Below the pieces are notes generated by a model. That model did no database searches. It saw nothing but the letters and a program-made list of their open reading frames with translations, and was not told where the DNA came from. Of a DNA stretch of 64,000 nt, positions 9,174 to 20,200 are shown in pieces. The position numbers and the translations under genes were made by a program. Position 1 is the stretch's first letter, and every line of letters begins with the position of its first letter. The DNA comes from Methylobacter sp. (lineage in GTDB: Bacteria > Pseudomonadota > Gammaproteobacteria > Methylococcales > Methylomonadaceae). The stretch is taken from positions 62,001-126,000 of the forward strand of contig JAPLRU010000114.1 of the NCBI GenBank assembly GCA_026399025.1. The letters are read 5' to 3'.

Positions 9174-9238
9174 TTCACCACGAAGGCACGAAGAGCACGA
9201 AGAAACAAACTTCGTGCTCTTCGTGCCTTCGTGGTGAA
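9174..9238. repeat. CACCACGAAG palindrome, copy 3
   Basis: A 65-bp inverted repeat between accC and prmA with arms TTCACCACGAAGGCACGAAG and the inverse around 'agcacgaagaaacaaac'. It begins 11 bases before the accC stop codon on the plus coordinate scale and keeps the prmA frame open upstream of its real start. Confidence 0.85.
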
Positions 9239-9249
9239 TTTTCAAGCTT

Positions 9250-10593
9250 TCAATAAATTCCCAGCTTTTTTTCCAGGTAATGAATATTCTGCCCGCCCGC
9301 CGCAAACGCACTGTCATTCATAATGTCGTGCTGCAACGGAATATTGGTTTTGATGCCGTCGATGATGATTTCGCTTAACGCGGTGTTCATCCGGGCAATC
9401 GCGCTTTTGCGGTCTTCGCCGTGGGCAATCAGTTTGCCGATCATCGAGTCGTAATAAGGCGGTACTTTATAACCGTTGTAGATGTGAGTCTCGCAACGAA
9501 TGCCGGGGCCGCCGGGCATATGGAATTGATCGATGGTGCCGGGGCAAGGCATGAAGGTTCTGGGGTCTTCGGCGTTTAAGCGGCACTCGATGGCATGACC
9601 CTGGATTTTTACCTGATCCTGGGTAATAGATAAACGTTCGCCGGCCGCAATGCGCAGTTGTTCTTTGACGATGTCAAAACCGGTCACCATTTCGGTGACC
9701 GGATGCTCAACCTGTACGCGGGTGTTCATTTCGATGAAATAGAACTCGCCTTTTTCATACAAAAATTCAAACGTGCCTGCGCCCAGATAGCCGATGTCAA
9801 CGCAGGCTTTGGCGCAACGTTCGCCGATGGCTTTGCGTTGGGCTTCGGTGATGCCCGGCGCGGGAGCTTCTTCAACCACTTTTTGATGGCGGCGTTGCAT
9901 CGAGCAGTCGCGCTCGCCTAAATGGATAGCGTTGCCGTGCGAATCGGCCATGACTTGAAACTCGATATGCCGGGGATCTTCCAGGAATTTTTCCATGTAC
10001 ACGGTGGGATTGCCGAAAGCGGTTCCGGCTTCGGCCTTAGTCATCGCGATCGCATTGAGCAGCGCCGCTTCGGTATGCACGGTGCGCATACCTCGACCGC
10101 CGCCGCCGCCGGCCGCTTTAATAATGACCGGATAGCCGATTTCCTGCGCTAATTTCAGATTTTTTTTGTTGTCGTCCGATAGCGGGTCGTTGTTGCCGGG
10201 AACGCAGGGAACTCCTGCCGCCACCATTGCATTCTTGGCGGAAATCTTGTCGCCCATCATGCGGATGGTTTCCGCGTTGGGACCGATGAAGACAAAGCCG
10301 CTTTGTTTGACTTTCTCGGAAAAATCGGCATTTTCCGATAAAAACCCGTAACCGGGATGAATGGCTTCGGCGTCGGTTACTTCGGCGGCGCTGATAATGG
10401 CCGGAATGTTCAAGTAACTGTCGACGGATGCTGCGGGACCGATACATACGGATTCATCGGCCAAGCGGACGTGTTTTAGCTCCCGATCCGCTTCGGAATG
10501 CACAGCAACTACCTTGACGCCTAATTCACGACAGGCGCGTAAAATACGCAGAGCTATTTCGCCTCGATTGGCGATAACGATTTTATCGAACAT
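9250..10593 (-). CDS. accC: Acetyl-CoA carboxylase, biotin carboxylase subunit
   Basis: ATP-dependent carboxylation of the biotin on AccB, the first half of malonyl-CoA formation for fatty acid synthesis. The start at the ATG at 10591-10593 gives [21 protein letters not shown] and 447 residues (E. coli 449); an upstream in-frame ATG would add 37 residues that overlap accB and match no family member. The N-terminal domain is followed by the ATP-grasp with the glycine loop [11 protein letters not shown], the catalytic region [14 protein letters not shown] and the C-terminal lid ([21 protein letters not shown]). Twenty bases after accB, so clearly an accBC operon. Confidence 0.97.
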   Translation of the reverse strand: MFDKIVIANRGEIALRILRACRELGVKVVAVHSEADRELKHVRLADESVCIGPAASVDSYLNIPAIISAAEVTDAEAIHPGYGFLSENADFSEKVKQSGFVFIGPNAETIRMMGDKISAKNAMVAAGVPCVPGNNDPLSDDNKKNLKLAQEIGYPVIIKAAGGGGGRGMRTVHTEAALLNAIAMTKAEAGTAFGNPTVYMEKFLEDPRHIEFQVMADSHGNAIHLGERDCSMQRRHQKVVEEAPAPGITEAQRKAIGERCAKACVDIGYLGAGTFEFLYEKGEFYFIEMNTRVQVEHPVTEMVTGFDIVKEQLRIAAGERLSITQDQVKIQGHAIECRLNAEDPRTFMPCPGTIDQFHMPGGPGIRCETHIYNGYKVPPYYDSMIGKLIAHGEDRKSAIARMNTALSEIIIDGIKTNIPLQHDIMNDSAFAAGGQNIHYLEKKLGIY

Positions 10594-10612
10594 GAGCTTT
10601 CCGTTCCGGGTG

Positions 10613-11050
10613 TTATTCGATGATGAATAAGGGTTGGCCATATTCGACAGGTTCGGCGTTTTCAACCAAGACTTTGGTGATGGTGCCGGTTTTATCGGAC
10701 TCAATCTGATTGAGAATTTTCATCGCCTCGATGATGCACAAGGTGTCGCCGACTTGAACGGATTGGCCCACTTCGGCGAAAACTTTGGTGCCCGGTGAAG
10801 CGGAGCGGTAAAAGGTGCCGACCATCGGCGATTTGACCACATGCCCGGTGATTTTATCCTCGGCAGCCGCCGCAGCCGGTGCGGCGGCCGGCGCGGCTGC
10901 TGCAACCGGTGCGGGCGCATAGGCGACGGCGGCGGGCGCGGCGGAATAACGGCTGATGCGAATGGATTCTTCGCCCTCTTTGATTTCCAGCTCGGCAATG
11001 TCGGACTCTTCGATAATCTCTATGAGCTTTTTAATTTTTCTAATATCCAT
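10613..11050 (-). CDS. accB: Acetyl-CoA carboxylase, biotin carboxyl carrier protein
   Basis: 145 residues. An N-terminal helical domain ([20 protein letters not shown]) leads to a flexible Ala/Pro linker at about residues 37-65 and a C-terminal biotinyl domain. The biotinylated lysine is K111 in the motif EAMKILNQ. The linker is strongly biased ([15 protein letters not shown]), typical of this protein. It lies between aroQ (four bases upstream) and accC, so aroQ-accB-accC is one transcription unit, an arrangement common in pseudomonads and relatives. Confidence 0.97.
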   Translation of the reverse strand: MDIRKIKKLIEIIEESDIAELEIKEGEESIRISRYSAAPAAVAYAPAPVAAAAPAAAPAAAAAEDKITGHVVKSPMVGTFYRSASPGTKVFAEVGQSVQVGDTLCIIEAMKILNQIESDKTGTITKVLVENAEPVEYGQPLFIIE

Positions 11051-11054
11051 AGTT

Positions 11055-11501
11055 TTAGTTTCTCTCGGCTAATATCTGGTCAGCGGCCACTAAGGCCAGT
11101 GGGTATCCGGTTGCGCCTAATCCGCAGATAACGCCTTTGGCAATATCCGAGAAGTAGGAATGTTTTCTAAAAGGTTCGCGCGCATAGACGTTGGATAAAT
11201 GAACCTCTATAAAGGGGATTTTGGTCGCCAGCAGTGCGTCGCGAATGGCGACGCTGGTATGAGTAAAAGCTGCCGGATTAATGATGATGAAATCGACATG
11301 GGCATGGTAGGCCTCATGTATCAGTTCTACAATCCGGTGTTCTGCGTTGTTTTGGTAAAAGTTAAGCCGATGCCCCAGTTCGGCTGCTTTTTGTTCAAGA
11401 GTTTGCTGAATATCGGCAAGAGTTTGATGACCGTAAAGACTGGGTTCGCGAACGCCTAGCAGGTTTAAATTCGGCCCATTTAAAACGGTAATAGTCGCCA
11501 T
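11055..11501 (-). CDS. aroQ: 3-dehydroquinate dehydratase, type II
   Basis: Third step of the shikimate pathway (3-dehydroquinate to 3-dehydroshikimate). From the ATG at 11499-11501 the protein has 148 residues, the normal type II length, starting [20 protein letters not shown]. Active-site motifs include the catalytic Tyr of [32 protein letters not shown] and [17 protein letters not shown]. Upstream in-frame codons up to 11597 are rejected because the added 32 residues resemble no family member. First gene of the aroQ-accBC unit. Confidence 0.95.
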   Translation of the reverse strand: MATITVLNGPNLNLLGVREPSLYGHQTLADIQQTLEQKAAELGHRLNFYQNNAEHRIVELIHEAYHAHVDFIIINPAAFTHTSVAIRDALLATKIPFIEVHLSNVYAREPFRKHSYFSDIAKGVICGLGATGYPLALVAADQILAERN

Positions 11502-11744
11502 TAATCTTGCAAAGTCGGTGAAGGTTAGAAAAACATTGTTAGCCGGTAATTTTGCCCAATTTGCGGGGTTTTGTCCAGATATTATGTTTTTAACCAAAGA
11601 TAACGGCAGAATTCAAGCTGATTGCAGGTATTGCCTGCAAATCGGCTGAATCCGGCAAAAATAGAACGCAGATGGCGCCTTTATTTTTTCGCGCTAGCTG
11701 AGGCAATCAGTTCCTGTACAGCTTGGCGGAAGGGCGCGGCTCGT
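11502..11744. other. Intergenic region behind glgP with a short dispersed sequence
   Basis: Contains the promoter region for aroQ-accBC. A 21-bp stretch at 11658-11678 (core ATAGAACGCAGATGGCGC) recurs exactly at 36076-36096. No gene and no clear -35/-10 pair. Confidence 0.5.
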
Positions 11745-14258
11745 TCAGGTATATTGCACAGGGACAGGTTCCAGCTTCCAAATATCCCGGTTATAGTCGT
11801 TAATCGTTCTGTCGGTGGAAAATTTACCGCTGTTTGCGCAATTTAATATGCTCATTCGGGTCCAATGATCTTTGTCCTGGTAGGCGGTTTCCACACGTTT
11901 TTGTGCGTCGATATAGCTTCTAAAATCCGCAATCGTCATCCACGGGTCATATTTGCTTTTAATCGATGCGATAATGCCGTCGAAAATCCCCGGTTCGAAT
12001 TGATTAAAATGCCCGCTTTCCAACAGATTCATCACCCGTTGCAAATCTTCATCCTGATCAATGATGGCGGCAGGATCATAATGCTCGCGCCTTGAGGCGA
12101 TCTGTTCTTCGGTTAAACCGAATAAAAAGAAGTTTTCATCGCCGACTTCTTCCCGTATTTCGATATTAGCGCCGTCCAATGTGCCGATAGTTAGCGCTCC
12201 GTTCATCATCAGCTTCATATTGCCGGTGCCGGACGCTTCTTTTCCCGCGGTAGAAATCTGCTCGGAAAGGTCGGCCGCCGGGCAGATCATTTCCATGCCC
12301 GAAACCCGATAATCGGGCAGAAAGTACAACGTCAGCTTGTCGCCGACATCGGGATCCGAATTAATCACTTGAGCGACATTATTAATCAATTTAATGGTTC
12401 TTTTCGCCATCGCATAACCGGGCGCCGCCTTGCCGCCGATCAATACGCAACGCGCCACCCAATTTGCGGTTTCGCCGCGTTTAATGCGGTCATAAAGATG
12501 AATCACATGCAGGACATTTAAAGTCTGCCGCTTGTATTCATGAATACGTTTAACCTGTATATCGAACAGCGCATCGGGATTTAACTGAATACCGTCATTC
12601 GCCAGCTGCTGTTTATGTGCGATCAGGCGCTGTTTGGCCTGTTGCTTTATTGCGCGCCAGCGGTTTCGGAATGCGGCGTCTTCAGCGTAAGGCTCCAATT
12701 TTTTTAATTCATCCAGATGCGTTACCCAGCCGTCACCGATGGTTTCGGTGATTAGCGCGGCCAATGCCGGATTACAAGAGGCCAGCCAACGACGCGGCGT
12801 TACGCCGTTGGTTTTATTGTTAAATTTGTGCGGCCATAATTCGTAAAAGTCATGAAACAAGCCCTGTTGCAGTAATTGAGAATGCAATTGGGCCACGCCA
12901 TTCACCGAAAAACTGCCGACAATGGCAAGATAAGCCATACGCACCTGTTGCTCGGCGCCTTCCTCTATGATGGACATTCTACTTAATCGTGCTTTATCGC
13001 CGGGCCAATGCGCGGCGACTTCCGACATAAAATGGGCATTTATTTCAAAAATAATTTCCATCAATCGCGGCAGCAACTTTTGCATCAGCTTGACCGACCA
13101 TTTCTCCAGCGCTTCAGGCAGCAAGGTATGGTTGGTGTAAGCCATCGTTTGCCGGGTGATTCCCCAAGCGGCCTGCCATGACAGGCCATGCACGTCCATT
13201 AACAGGCGCATCAGTTCGGCGATGGCGATGCTAGGGTGGGTGTCGTTTAATTGAAAACAATTCTTCCGGGCGAAGTTGCTAAAATCATGGCCATGCTGCC
13301 TGGTCCAATGAGCAATGACGTCCTGCAAACTGGCGGAAGCCAGGAAATACTGTTGGCGCAACCTTAATTCCTTGCCGTTTTCATTGGCGTCATTCGGGTA
13401 CAGCACCATGGTAATGTGTTCCGCGGTGACTTTTGAGGCGACCGATTCGGCATAGCCGCCCGCGTTAAACTCATCCAGGTTAAACTCCTGAGTCGCTGCG
13501 GACTTCCATAGCCGCAACGTATTCACCGTGTTGTTGCGATAACCGGGTATCGGGGTATCGAGAGGAACCGCCAATACATCATGATCGCTGATCCAGATGA
13601 CCCGCTGCCGGCCTTGTTCATCCGTTTGTATTTCGGTATGCCCGCCGAACTTGATGCGTAGCGAGTATTCCAAGCGCTCGATTTCCCAGACATTACCGTG
13701 ACGCAGCCAATGATCGGGCTTTTCGACTTGTTCGCCGTTGACGATGGCTTGGCTAAACATGCCGTATTCATAACGCAAGCCGTAACCGACAACCGGCAAC
13801 TGCAAGGTCGCGCAACTGTCGATGAAACAGGCGGCCAGACGCCCCAGACCGCCATTACCCAAGCCGGCATCGAGTTCCCGGTCGATCAGTTCTTCGATTT
13901 CAATGCCTAAATCGTGCATGGCTTGGGTGGCTTGATCGGTTATGCCGAGATTAAGCATGGCATTGCTTAAGGTTCTACCCATCAAAAACTCCATGGACAG
14001 ATAAAACACCTTTCTACTGTCCGTGTTGTTATAGGCTTTGTAAGTATTTTTCCAGCGCTCCATCAGCCGGTCGCGAATAGGTAACGACAAGGCCTCGCAA
14101 GCATAGAACGGGGATGAACGAAAATTCTCGTCCCGGCCCAATAAATGCACATAATACCGTTTAAAGTCATCAATAAAATCCTCTTTGCTTACCCCCAATA
14201 TAGGAACGTCGGTGATTGAAGATGTAGGCTTGCTCTTAACAAATCGTTTATTAGGCAT
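11745..14258 (-). CDS. glgP: Glycogen/starch/alpha-glucan phosphorylase (paralogue 1)
   Basis: Phosphorolysis of alpha-1,4-glucan chains to glucose-1-phosphate with pyridoxal phosphate, in the cytosol. The 837 residues match the family (about 815-840). Seen motifs: [21 protein letters not shown] near residue 85, the catalytic-site [44 protein letters not shown] and the PLP-lysine region [15 protein letters not shown] near residue 675. A closely similar paralogue lies at 36827-39334. The neighbour downstream is aroQ, the one upstream a ParA-like gene, so no glycogen operon is present here. Confidence 0.95.
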   Translation of the reverse strand: MPNKRFVKSKPTSSITDVPILGVSKEDFIDDFKRYYVHLLGRDENFRSSPFYACEALSLPIRDRLMERWKNTYKAYNNTDSRKVFYLSMEFLMGRTLSNAMLNLGITDQATQAMHDLGIEIEELIDRELDAGLGNGGLGRLAACFIDSCATLQLPVVGYGLRYEYGMFSQAIVNGEQVEKPDHWLRHGNVWEIERLEYSLRIKFGGHTEIQTDEQGRQRVIWISDHDVLAVPLDTPIPGYRNNTVNTLRLWKSAATQEFNLDEFNAGGYAESVASKVTAEHITMVLYPNDANENGKELRLRQQYFLASASLQDVIAHWTRQHGHDFSNFARKNCFQLNDTHPSIAIAELMRLLMDVHGLSWQAAWGITRQTMAYTNHTLLPEALEKWSVKLMQKLLPRLMEIIFEINAHFMSEVAAHWPGDKARLSRMSIIEEGAEQQVRMAYLAIVGSFSVNGVAQLHSQLLQQGLFHDFYELWPHKFNNKTNGVTPRRWLASCNPALAALITETIGDGWVTHLDELKKLEPYAEDAAFRNRWRAIKQQAKQRLIAHKQQLANDGIQLNPDALFDIQVKRIHEYKRQTLNVLHVIHLYDRIKRGETANWVARCVLIGGKAAPGYAMAKRTIKLINNVAQVINSDPDVGDKLTLYFLPDYRVSGMEMICPAADLSEQISTAGKEASGTGNMKLMMNGALTIGTLDGANIEIREEVGDENFFLFGLTEEQIASRREHYDPAAIIDQDEDLQRVMNLLESGHFNQFEPGIFDGIIASIKSKYDPWMTIADFRSYIDAQKRVETAYQDKDHWTRMSILNCANSGKFSTDRTINDYNRDIWKLEPVPVQYT

Positions 14259-14431
14259 GGTTTACTCCAAGAGGTTGATGTGGCTAAGGTATTAGGTAAT
14301 TCACCCTGCATAAATCAGCAGGAAACGGAGGCTGCCGGTCGCTAGGCTTAACGCGGTTTTTTCATGACTTAGCGGTGCTTATCGCAATCATCCGCGTCAT
14401 CCGCGTTTCATGATCTTGAATGGCTGAGTCG

Positions 14432-15199
14432 TTACTCATTTTCTGTCTTATGCTTGTTTTTAATGCGGTCGAGGATTTCCAGCCACAATGCGTCGTAAGC
14501 AAGTGTAGAAGGGCTTTTCTTGATATAGCCTCCCAGCGGCATACGTTCAAGGCCCATGCGTTCGATATCGCTGGCATAAGGAATGGCGGTCGTTAACATT
14601 TCAGGATGGCTCTCCATCAAGTTGCCCATAATGTCTCGGTGCATTTTTTTGCGCCGGTCGGCCATCGAAAAAAACGGGATCAGCGTTAGTTTATTCAAGT
14701 CGTTGTCTACGATGAATTTTTCCAGTTGTTCGAGCGTTCTTAACGACAAGGTGGTGGGAATTATCGGCGACAACAACACGTCAGCGGCCTCAAAAACGGC
14801 TTCGGACAATAACGAAATATTGGGCGGGCAATCCAAAAAAATGAAATCGTATTGTTCCGCCAGCGGCTTCAGCAGTTTTTTAAGCTGCTGAGTCGGCTTT
14901 TTCTTGGCGTCCAAAACCAAGTCCAGATTTCTGAACGAGAAATCGGCCGGCAATAAATCCAGGTTATCGAAATCGGTGCCTTTAATAAGACCGTCCAGTT
15001 CGCGTTTTCCGGCGATTAAGTCTTTACTGCCGCCTTTGATCTTGGCCTTGATCCGAAAATAGAAACTGCCGGCCCCCTGAGGATCAAGATCCCAAACCAA
15101 GGTGCGGTAGCCGTTGCGGGAGGCTGTATAGGCCAGATTGACTGCGTTTGAGGTTTTGCCGACGCCTCCTTTAATGCTGTAGACCGCTAACACATTCAT
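14432..15199 (-). CDS. ParA/MinD-family ATPase
   Basis: 255 residues of the deviant Walker A ATPase family: VYSIKGGVGKTSNAVNLAY at residues 6-24, with the signature lysine in KGGVGKT, then VWDLDPQGAGSFYF and FIFLDCPPNISLLSEA. Such proteins position plasmids, chromosomes or protein complexes by ATP-driven DNA or membrane binding. There is no ParB-like partner or parS-like repeat next to it, so this is more likely an orphan ParA working in positioning of a cellular structure, or a regulator, than a partition gene. It is 170 bp behind glgP's start, same strand. Full-length. Confidence 0.88.
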   Translation of the reverse strand: MNVLAVYSIKGGVGKTSNAVNLAYTASRNGYRTLVWDLDPQGAGSFYFRIKAKIKGGSKDLIAGKRELDGLIKGTDFDNLDLLPADFSFRNLDLVLDAKKKPTQQLKKLLKPLAEQYDFIFLDCPPNISLLSEAVFEAADVLLSPIIPTTLSLRTLEQLEKFIVDNDLNKLTLIPFFSMADRRKKMHRDIMGNLMESHPEMLTTAIPYASDIERMGLERMPLGGYIKKSPSTLAYDALWLEILDRIKNKHKTENE

Positions 15200-15429
15200 T
15201 GTATAGCCTCGTGTTTATATCGATAAAGCCGAACGATAAGTTAAACCGGCATGATTGGCAAGTCTGCCCTTTCGCTTGAGTCACTGCCATTCAGTTAAGC
15301 GATGTAGGAACGGGACATGCTCGCGATGAGGGAGTTTAACGGCAGCGGCTCGCTCTGAGTTTCAGTATGAACGGCTTAAATCAACGCTATTGAGAGCGGC
15401 GAAAGCCCATAATGAATGTCCCTGAAAAC
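15200..15429. other. Intergenic region with a partial repeat
   Basis: No gene. 'cactgccattcagttaag' at 15282-15299 differs by one base from the arm of the inverted repeat at 41654-41671 and 41830-41847, so this is probably a remnant of that dispersed repeat. Confidence 0.5.
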
Positions 15430-17289
15430 TTAAGCTGACGAAGCCAATCTAACGCCGTTGCGATTGGCTTGCTTGACCAGATATAACGCGTCGTCCGCCC
15501 ATTTCATCAAGTCTTTCCAACTGGGTTGGGCGCCCATGGAGCCCGCTACGCCAATACTGACGGTGACCGGGTAAGGCAGCACCAAACCTTGGGGCTGGTT
15601 TGCTTCAATCGAGCGGCGGATGCGCTCGGCCAGCGACAACGCCGTTGAGCCGTCGGTGTTGGGCGAGATGACCAAAAACTCTTCGCCGCCCAAGCGACAG
15701 ACAATGTCGTTGGTGCGCGCGGTTTCCCGCATGAGCCGGGCGGCATGAGTCAATACTTGATCGCCGACATCATGACCCAAGGTATCATTGACCGATTTGA
15801 AATGGTCCAAATCCAGCATTAACACGCTCAAAGGCTGCTTGAATCGTAACGCCGCCGCCGCTTCCTGTTCCAAACGGTTCAGCGCATAGCGGCGATTGGG
15901 CAAGCCGGTCAGAATGTCGGTATTCGCCATCGATTTAAGCCGGCGATTGGCGACTGCCAGCTCGGCGCTATAGCGCTGAATATCGCGGCTCTCTTTTTCC
16001 AGTTCATGTTGCAGCATGATGATGCGCTGTCCGGCCCGCATACGCGCCAACAGCACCCGCAGGCTGACCGGCTTGGTCACATAGTCGTCGATACCGGCAT
16101 CGAAGGCTTCCACCAAGGCGTCCTCATCTTCGGTCGAGGTCAGCATAATCAGGTAAATATTTTTGCCGAAATCCGACGCCCGTAACGCCTTACACAACTC
16201 CAGTCCATCCATGGGCTTCATGCGCCAATCGGTGATCATCAATTGCGGCTTGTGCTCGATCACATGCTTTAGCGCGGATTCGCCGTTGCGGCAAAGCGCA
16301 ACCTGATTTCCGGCCGCGATAAGCTGTTTGGAAAGCCGCGCCAGAATCATTGGATCGTCATCGACCAGCAATACGTCCAAACCCGGCAAGTTCGAGTCAC
16401 GGGACTCAAGCGTTTCTAATAAAGATTGACGAGTGTCGGTTTTGACGTCGATCAATTTTCCCCACTCGTGCCAAAGCTCGACGGTTTCATCGACGAACCC
16501 CAATAGAGCGGGCTCGTTCAGGCCGTGAAAGTCGGCCTCCGCGATTAAATCCGGCAGCAATACCTGGCGAAGCGCTTCGTCGGCGACACAGTAACTGCCG
16601 ACCAACCGGGCGAAGATAAGTTGTCGGGCAAACTGCTCGGTTCGATTAAGTTTTGCGACTTTCATCTCAAAGCTCAGTTTCAGGGCCTCCAGGAACACGA
16701 CCGGAAAGCCCCAGTCGGCCAGCAACATTAACGTCAAGGCGTTATGGTCGATGCCGAAACGTTCCCGCTCCAGGGCCAGAAGCGGTTCTCCTTGTGCCGC
16801 ACTCAGACATTCTCCATAGATTTCGGACCAAGCGGTCGCCAGAGCGAGACTGCCGATTTCGCTGAGCAAGCCCAAGGTAAACGATTCCGCCGGCACCACG
16901 GTGAGTTCTCGGGCGGTAATCGCCGCGATGGACACCGATATGGCCAACGAACGCGACCAGTAGGCTTCATAATCAAACACCGGGCAGTGCCCCTTGCTGT
17001 TGCTGCCGATCAAGGAAAGACTTAAGGCGAAATTACGTACCGTCTGCATGCCCATCATCATGATTGCCGTCTGCACGTCGGCAATGGGCCGTCTGGCGCC
17101 GAAAGCGGCCGAATTGGCGAAGCGCAGGATGCGTCCGCTGAGCGCGGGATCGACTTTCACCAGTTGGGTCACTTGTTGCACGGTGGCATCGCTTCGTTGC
17201 ACCAGTTGCATGATCGCCAGCGCGGTTCCCGACGGGGAGGGCAGGCGGTCGGCGGCTTTGAGTTCATTGAAATTGAATTCGCTATTCAT
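15430..17289 (-). CDS. HDOD - response receiver - diguanylate cyclase protein
   Basis: 619 residues in three modules. Residues about 12-205 form an HDOD domain (metal-less HD relative). Residues 303-425 form a receiver domain with VLLVDDDPM and the phosphate acceptor D354 in ITDWRM. Residues about 450-617 form a GGDEF domain with the active-site GGEEF at 534-538 and an RTND inhibitory-site motif at 525-528, so the cyclase should be active and product-inhibited. It would make cyclic di-GMP when phosphorylated. The start overlaps the end of the hybrid kinase gene by eight bases, so the two are translationally coupled and the kinase is the obvious phosphodonor. Confidence 0.92.
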   Translation of the reverse strand: MNSEFNFNELKAADRLPSPSGTALAIMQLVQRSDATVQQVTQLVKVDPALSGRILRFANSAAFGARRPIADVQTAIMMMGMQTVRNFALSLSLIGSNSKGHCPVFDYEAYWSRSLAISVSIAAITARELTVVPAESFTLGLLSEIGSLALATAWSEIYGECLSAAQGEPLLALERERFGIDHNALTLMLLADWGFPVVFLEALKLSFEMKVAKLNRTEQFARQLIFARLVGSYCVADEALRQVLLPDLIAEADFHGLNEPALLGFVDETVELWHEWGKLIDVKTDTRQSLLETLESRDSNLPGLDVLLVDDDPMILARLSKQLIAAGNQVALCRNGESALKHVIEHKPQLMITDWRMKPMDGLELCKALRASDFGKNIYLIMLTSTEDEDALVEAFDAGIDDYVTKPVSLRVLLARMRAGQRIIMLQHELEKESRDIQRYSAELAVANRRLKSMANTDILTGLPNRRYALNRLEQEAAAALRFKQPLSVLMLDLDHFKSVNDTLGHDVGDQVLTHAARLMRETARTNDIVCRLGGEEFLVISPNTDGSTALSLAERIRRSIEANQPQGLVLPYPVTVSIGVAGSMGAQPSWKDLMKWADDALYLVKQANRNGVRLASSA

Positions 17290-20200
17290 GGATGTGTTCT
17301 TTTCTTCGTAGCAGGCTCTCGACCAATGCCGCCGTGGCTTGGCTCAAGTCATGAGTCATCGGTTGGAAATCCGCGTTTGCCGATTTACGGGCGCTATGTT
17401 CCAGGTTTGCCGCAAGAGTGATTAAGTTTTCGGCGCAAAAATGTCCGGCCATGCCTTTAAGCGCGTGGGCGGCATCGGCCAAGGCGGGAAGGTCGGTTCG
17501 CGCCAGCGCGGCGGCCAATTCCGCCAACTGCACAGGCGCCTCTTCAAGAAATAAATCGATCATTTCAATCAGTAAATCATGGTCGCCGTCCAGGCGTTTC
17601 AGAGCGGCTTGTTCATTCCAGTCCCCGAACGCCGATCCGGGAAGCTCTCCGGCGTTGTCAGGGCGCGCGTCCGGCGTGTGGATAGGCTTAGCTTGGGGGG
17701 GATCTGAATGCTCGGGATTAGCATCGTCGGGGAGCGCGCCATCAACGCTACTTAGAGCTTCACTTCGGTTATGGTCTAAAGGTTCGTCCTGAACGGAACC
17801 CAGCCAGCGTTCCAAAACCACGGCCAAGTCGGCTCGATTCAACGGCTTGCTAAGATAGTCGTCCATTCCCGCCGCGAGGCATTTCTCGCGTTCTCCTGCC
17901 GATGCATGGGCGGTCAGCGCGGTAATGGGCGTGTGGTATTTGCCTTCGTCGACCGCTTCTTGTTCGCGTAAACTGCGGGTCGCTTCGTAGCCGTCCATGA
18001 TCGGCATTTGGCAATCCATAAACACCAAGTCATAGCTTTGCAGCGCCAGCTGATCCAGCGCCGCTTGTCCGTTATTGGCCAAATCGGGATTTATCTGGAA
18101 TTTGGCGAGCTGGGCGATAATGACTTTTTGGTTGACCTTGTTATCCTCCACCACCAATACCCGTTTGCCGCTGTAATCGAGTAAAGGCTCCCGTATCTTG
18201 AGCGCCGGCGCGGTTTTCTGTGCGGGATGCTGCAAGGCATCGATAATCGCATCAAAAAGTTGCGATTGCCGTACCGGTTTCAACAGGCTTTGGCTGAATC
18301 CGGCAGCGAGTCTTTCCGCTTCCGAACCGATGGTGCCGGAAGATAAAAGAATGCGCGGCGTACCGGCAATCGTCGGCTTCTCGGTGATCGCATGAGCTAA
18401 GGCGAAGCCATCCATGCCCGGCATTTGCATATCCGACAACAACAAATCATAAGGTTCGTTGCGCAAAGCGGCGGCTTCGAGTTCAATAACGGCGGCAGGT
18501 CCGTTGTCGACTTCGTTTAAAGTAAAGCCCCAAGTGCTTAAGTAATGGGTCAGGATCATGCGATTGGTGGTGTTATCGTCGACGATCAAAGCGCGCTTGT
18601 CGGCAAAGTTGGCCTGCGGGATAGGGGCGTCGCTATCCACCTGCGCCAACGGCAGGGTAAACCAAAAGGTTGATCCTTGCCCCAAGCCGCTGTCAACGCC
18701 GATCTCGCCATTCATCAGCACAACCAAATCTTTACTGATCGATAAGCCCAGCCCGGTGCCGCCATAACGCCGCGAAGTGGTGCTGTCTGCTTGAGAGAAT
18801 GCCTGAAACAACCGTGCTTGCGCTTCGGCGGTAATGCCGATACCGGTATCCATTACCTCAAAACGCAATGTAGTCGCGTCATGTTCCGACAGGCTGACTT
18901 TGACCGAGACTTCGCCTTTCTCGGTAAACTTAACCGCGTTGCCGATCAGGTTGGTCAGTACTTGACGGATGCGGGTGGGATCGCCCAGCCAGCGTAGCGG
19001 TAAATTCGCCGGAAGAAAGCAATTTAATTCAAGACCCTTGCTGTGGGCGCGACTGGCCAGTAAAGAGCACACTTCCTCGACCAAATCCGGCAAGTTAAAC
19101 TCGATCAGTTCAAACTCGATTTTGCCCGCTTCCAGCTTGGAAAAGTCCAAAATATCGTTAATGATGGTTAACAAAGATTCCGCCGAGTTTGCCGCGATCT
19201 CAATCAGGTCCCATTGCTCGCGAGACAGTTGCGTATCCTGCAACAAATCCAACATGCCCAATACGCCGTTCATCGGGGTCCGAATTTCGTGACTCATATT
19301 AGCCAGGAAATCGGTTTTGGTTTGTGCAACCTGCAACGCGGCATCACGAGCCGCCTCCAGCGAAGTATTAGCCTGGTGTTGCAGCAACGCGAGGACGATC
19401 ATGTCGCTTACCTGCTTAAGCAGGGCAAGGCGGGACTCGCTTTGCACCGGGTAGGGATCGGTAAAAGCCAACAATACGCCGAGAATGTCTTCGCCGGAAA
19501 CGATGGGTACGACGTAATGGCCGTGAGATTGTTTATCGGCGCAACAGCAACATTCATTGACCACGGCAAGGTCTTTGGCCCCGACAACGTGTCCGCATAA
19601 ATTGTCGCCGATGGCGATGCGCTGGTTAGGGCCCAGCAATTTTGTAACAAACTCGCCGTCGTTCCCCGCAGCTACATTAAGGTCAAGCGCAACGAATGGC
19701 TCCAGGGAGTTATCGTTCTGTGCCTGCAACAACACGCAGCCCTTACGCTGCAAATCGAAAGCTTTGAGACCGAATAAAATATTCAGCACTTGAAGGACGC
19801 GTTGTTCCAACGGCAGCGGCTGATGCAATGCCTCGGAAATGGCCAAGCGGGCGGCGGTATCGTCAGCTTCAATATGCAAAGCCGCTTCCTGTTCGACTTG
19901 CTTGCTGACATCATGCTGAATTTGGACATAGCCTAACAGCGTGCCGTTTGCCGTCAAAATCGGCGTAATATTGGTTTTTGCCCAGTATTCCAAAGTATCC
20001 GAAGCGGTAAAGCCGGGGCCAAGGTTGTTGTGTATAGGCTCCGATGTGGAAATATCGGAGCGGCGACGCCCGCGGAGTCGGCCGGACCAAGCTTCGCTGC
20101 AACGGAGCCGGCTTTGCATCTCGGCCAGGGCTTGGCGGTCGGCGGTCGGGCTATCCAGTATGTAAGGTTTTTGTCCGATCAGGGCGTCCTCCGTCCAGCC

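Noticed and set aside
9134-9208. N-terminal extension of prmA
   Set aside because: The extra codons translate a palindromic repeat; the family start is at 9133.
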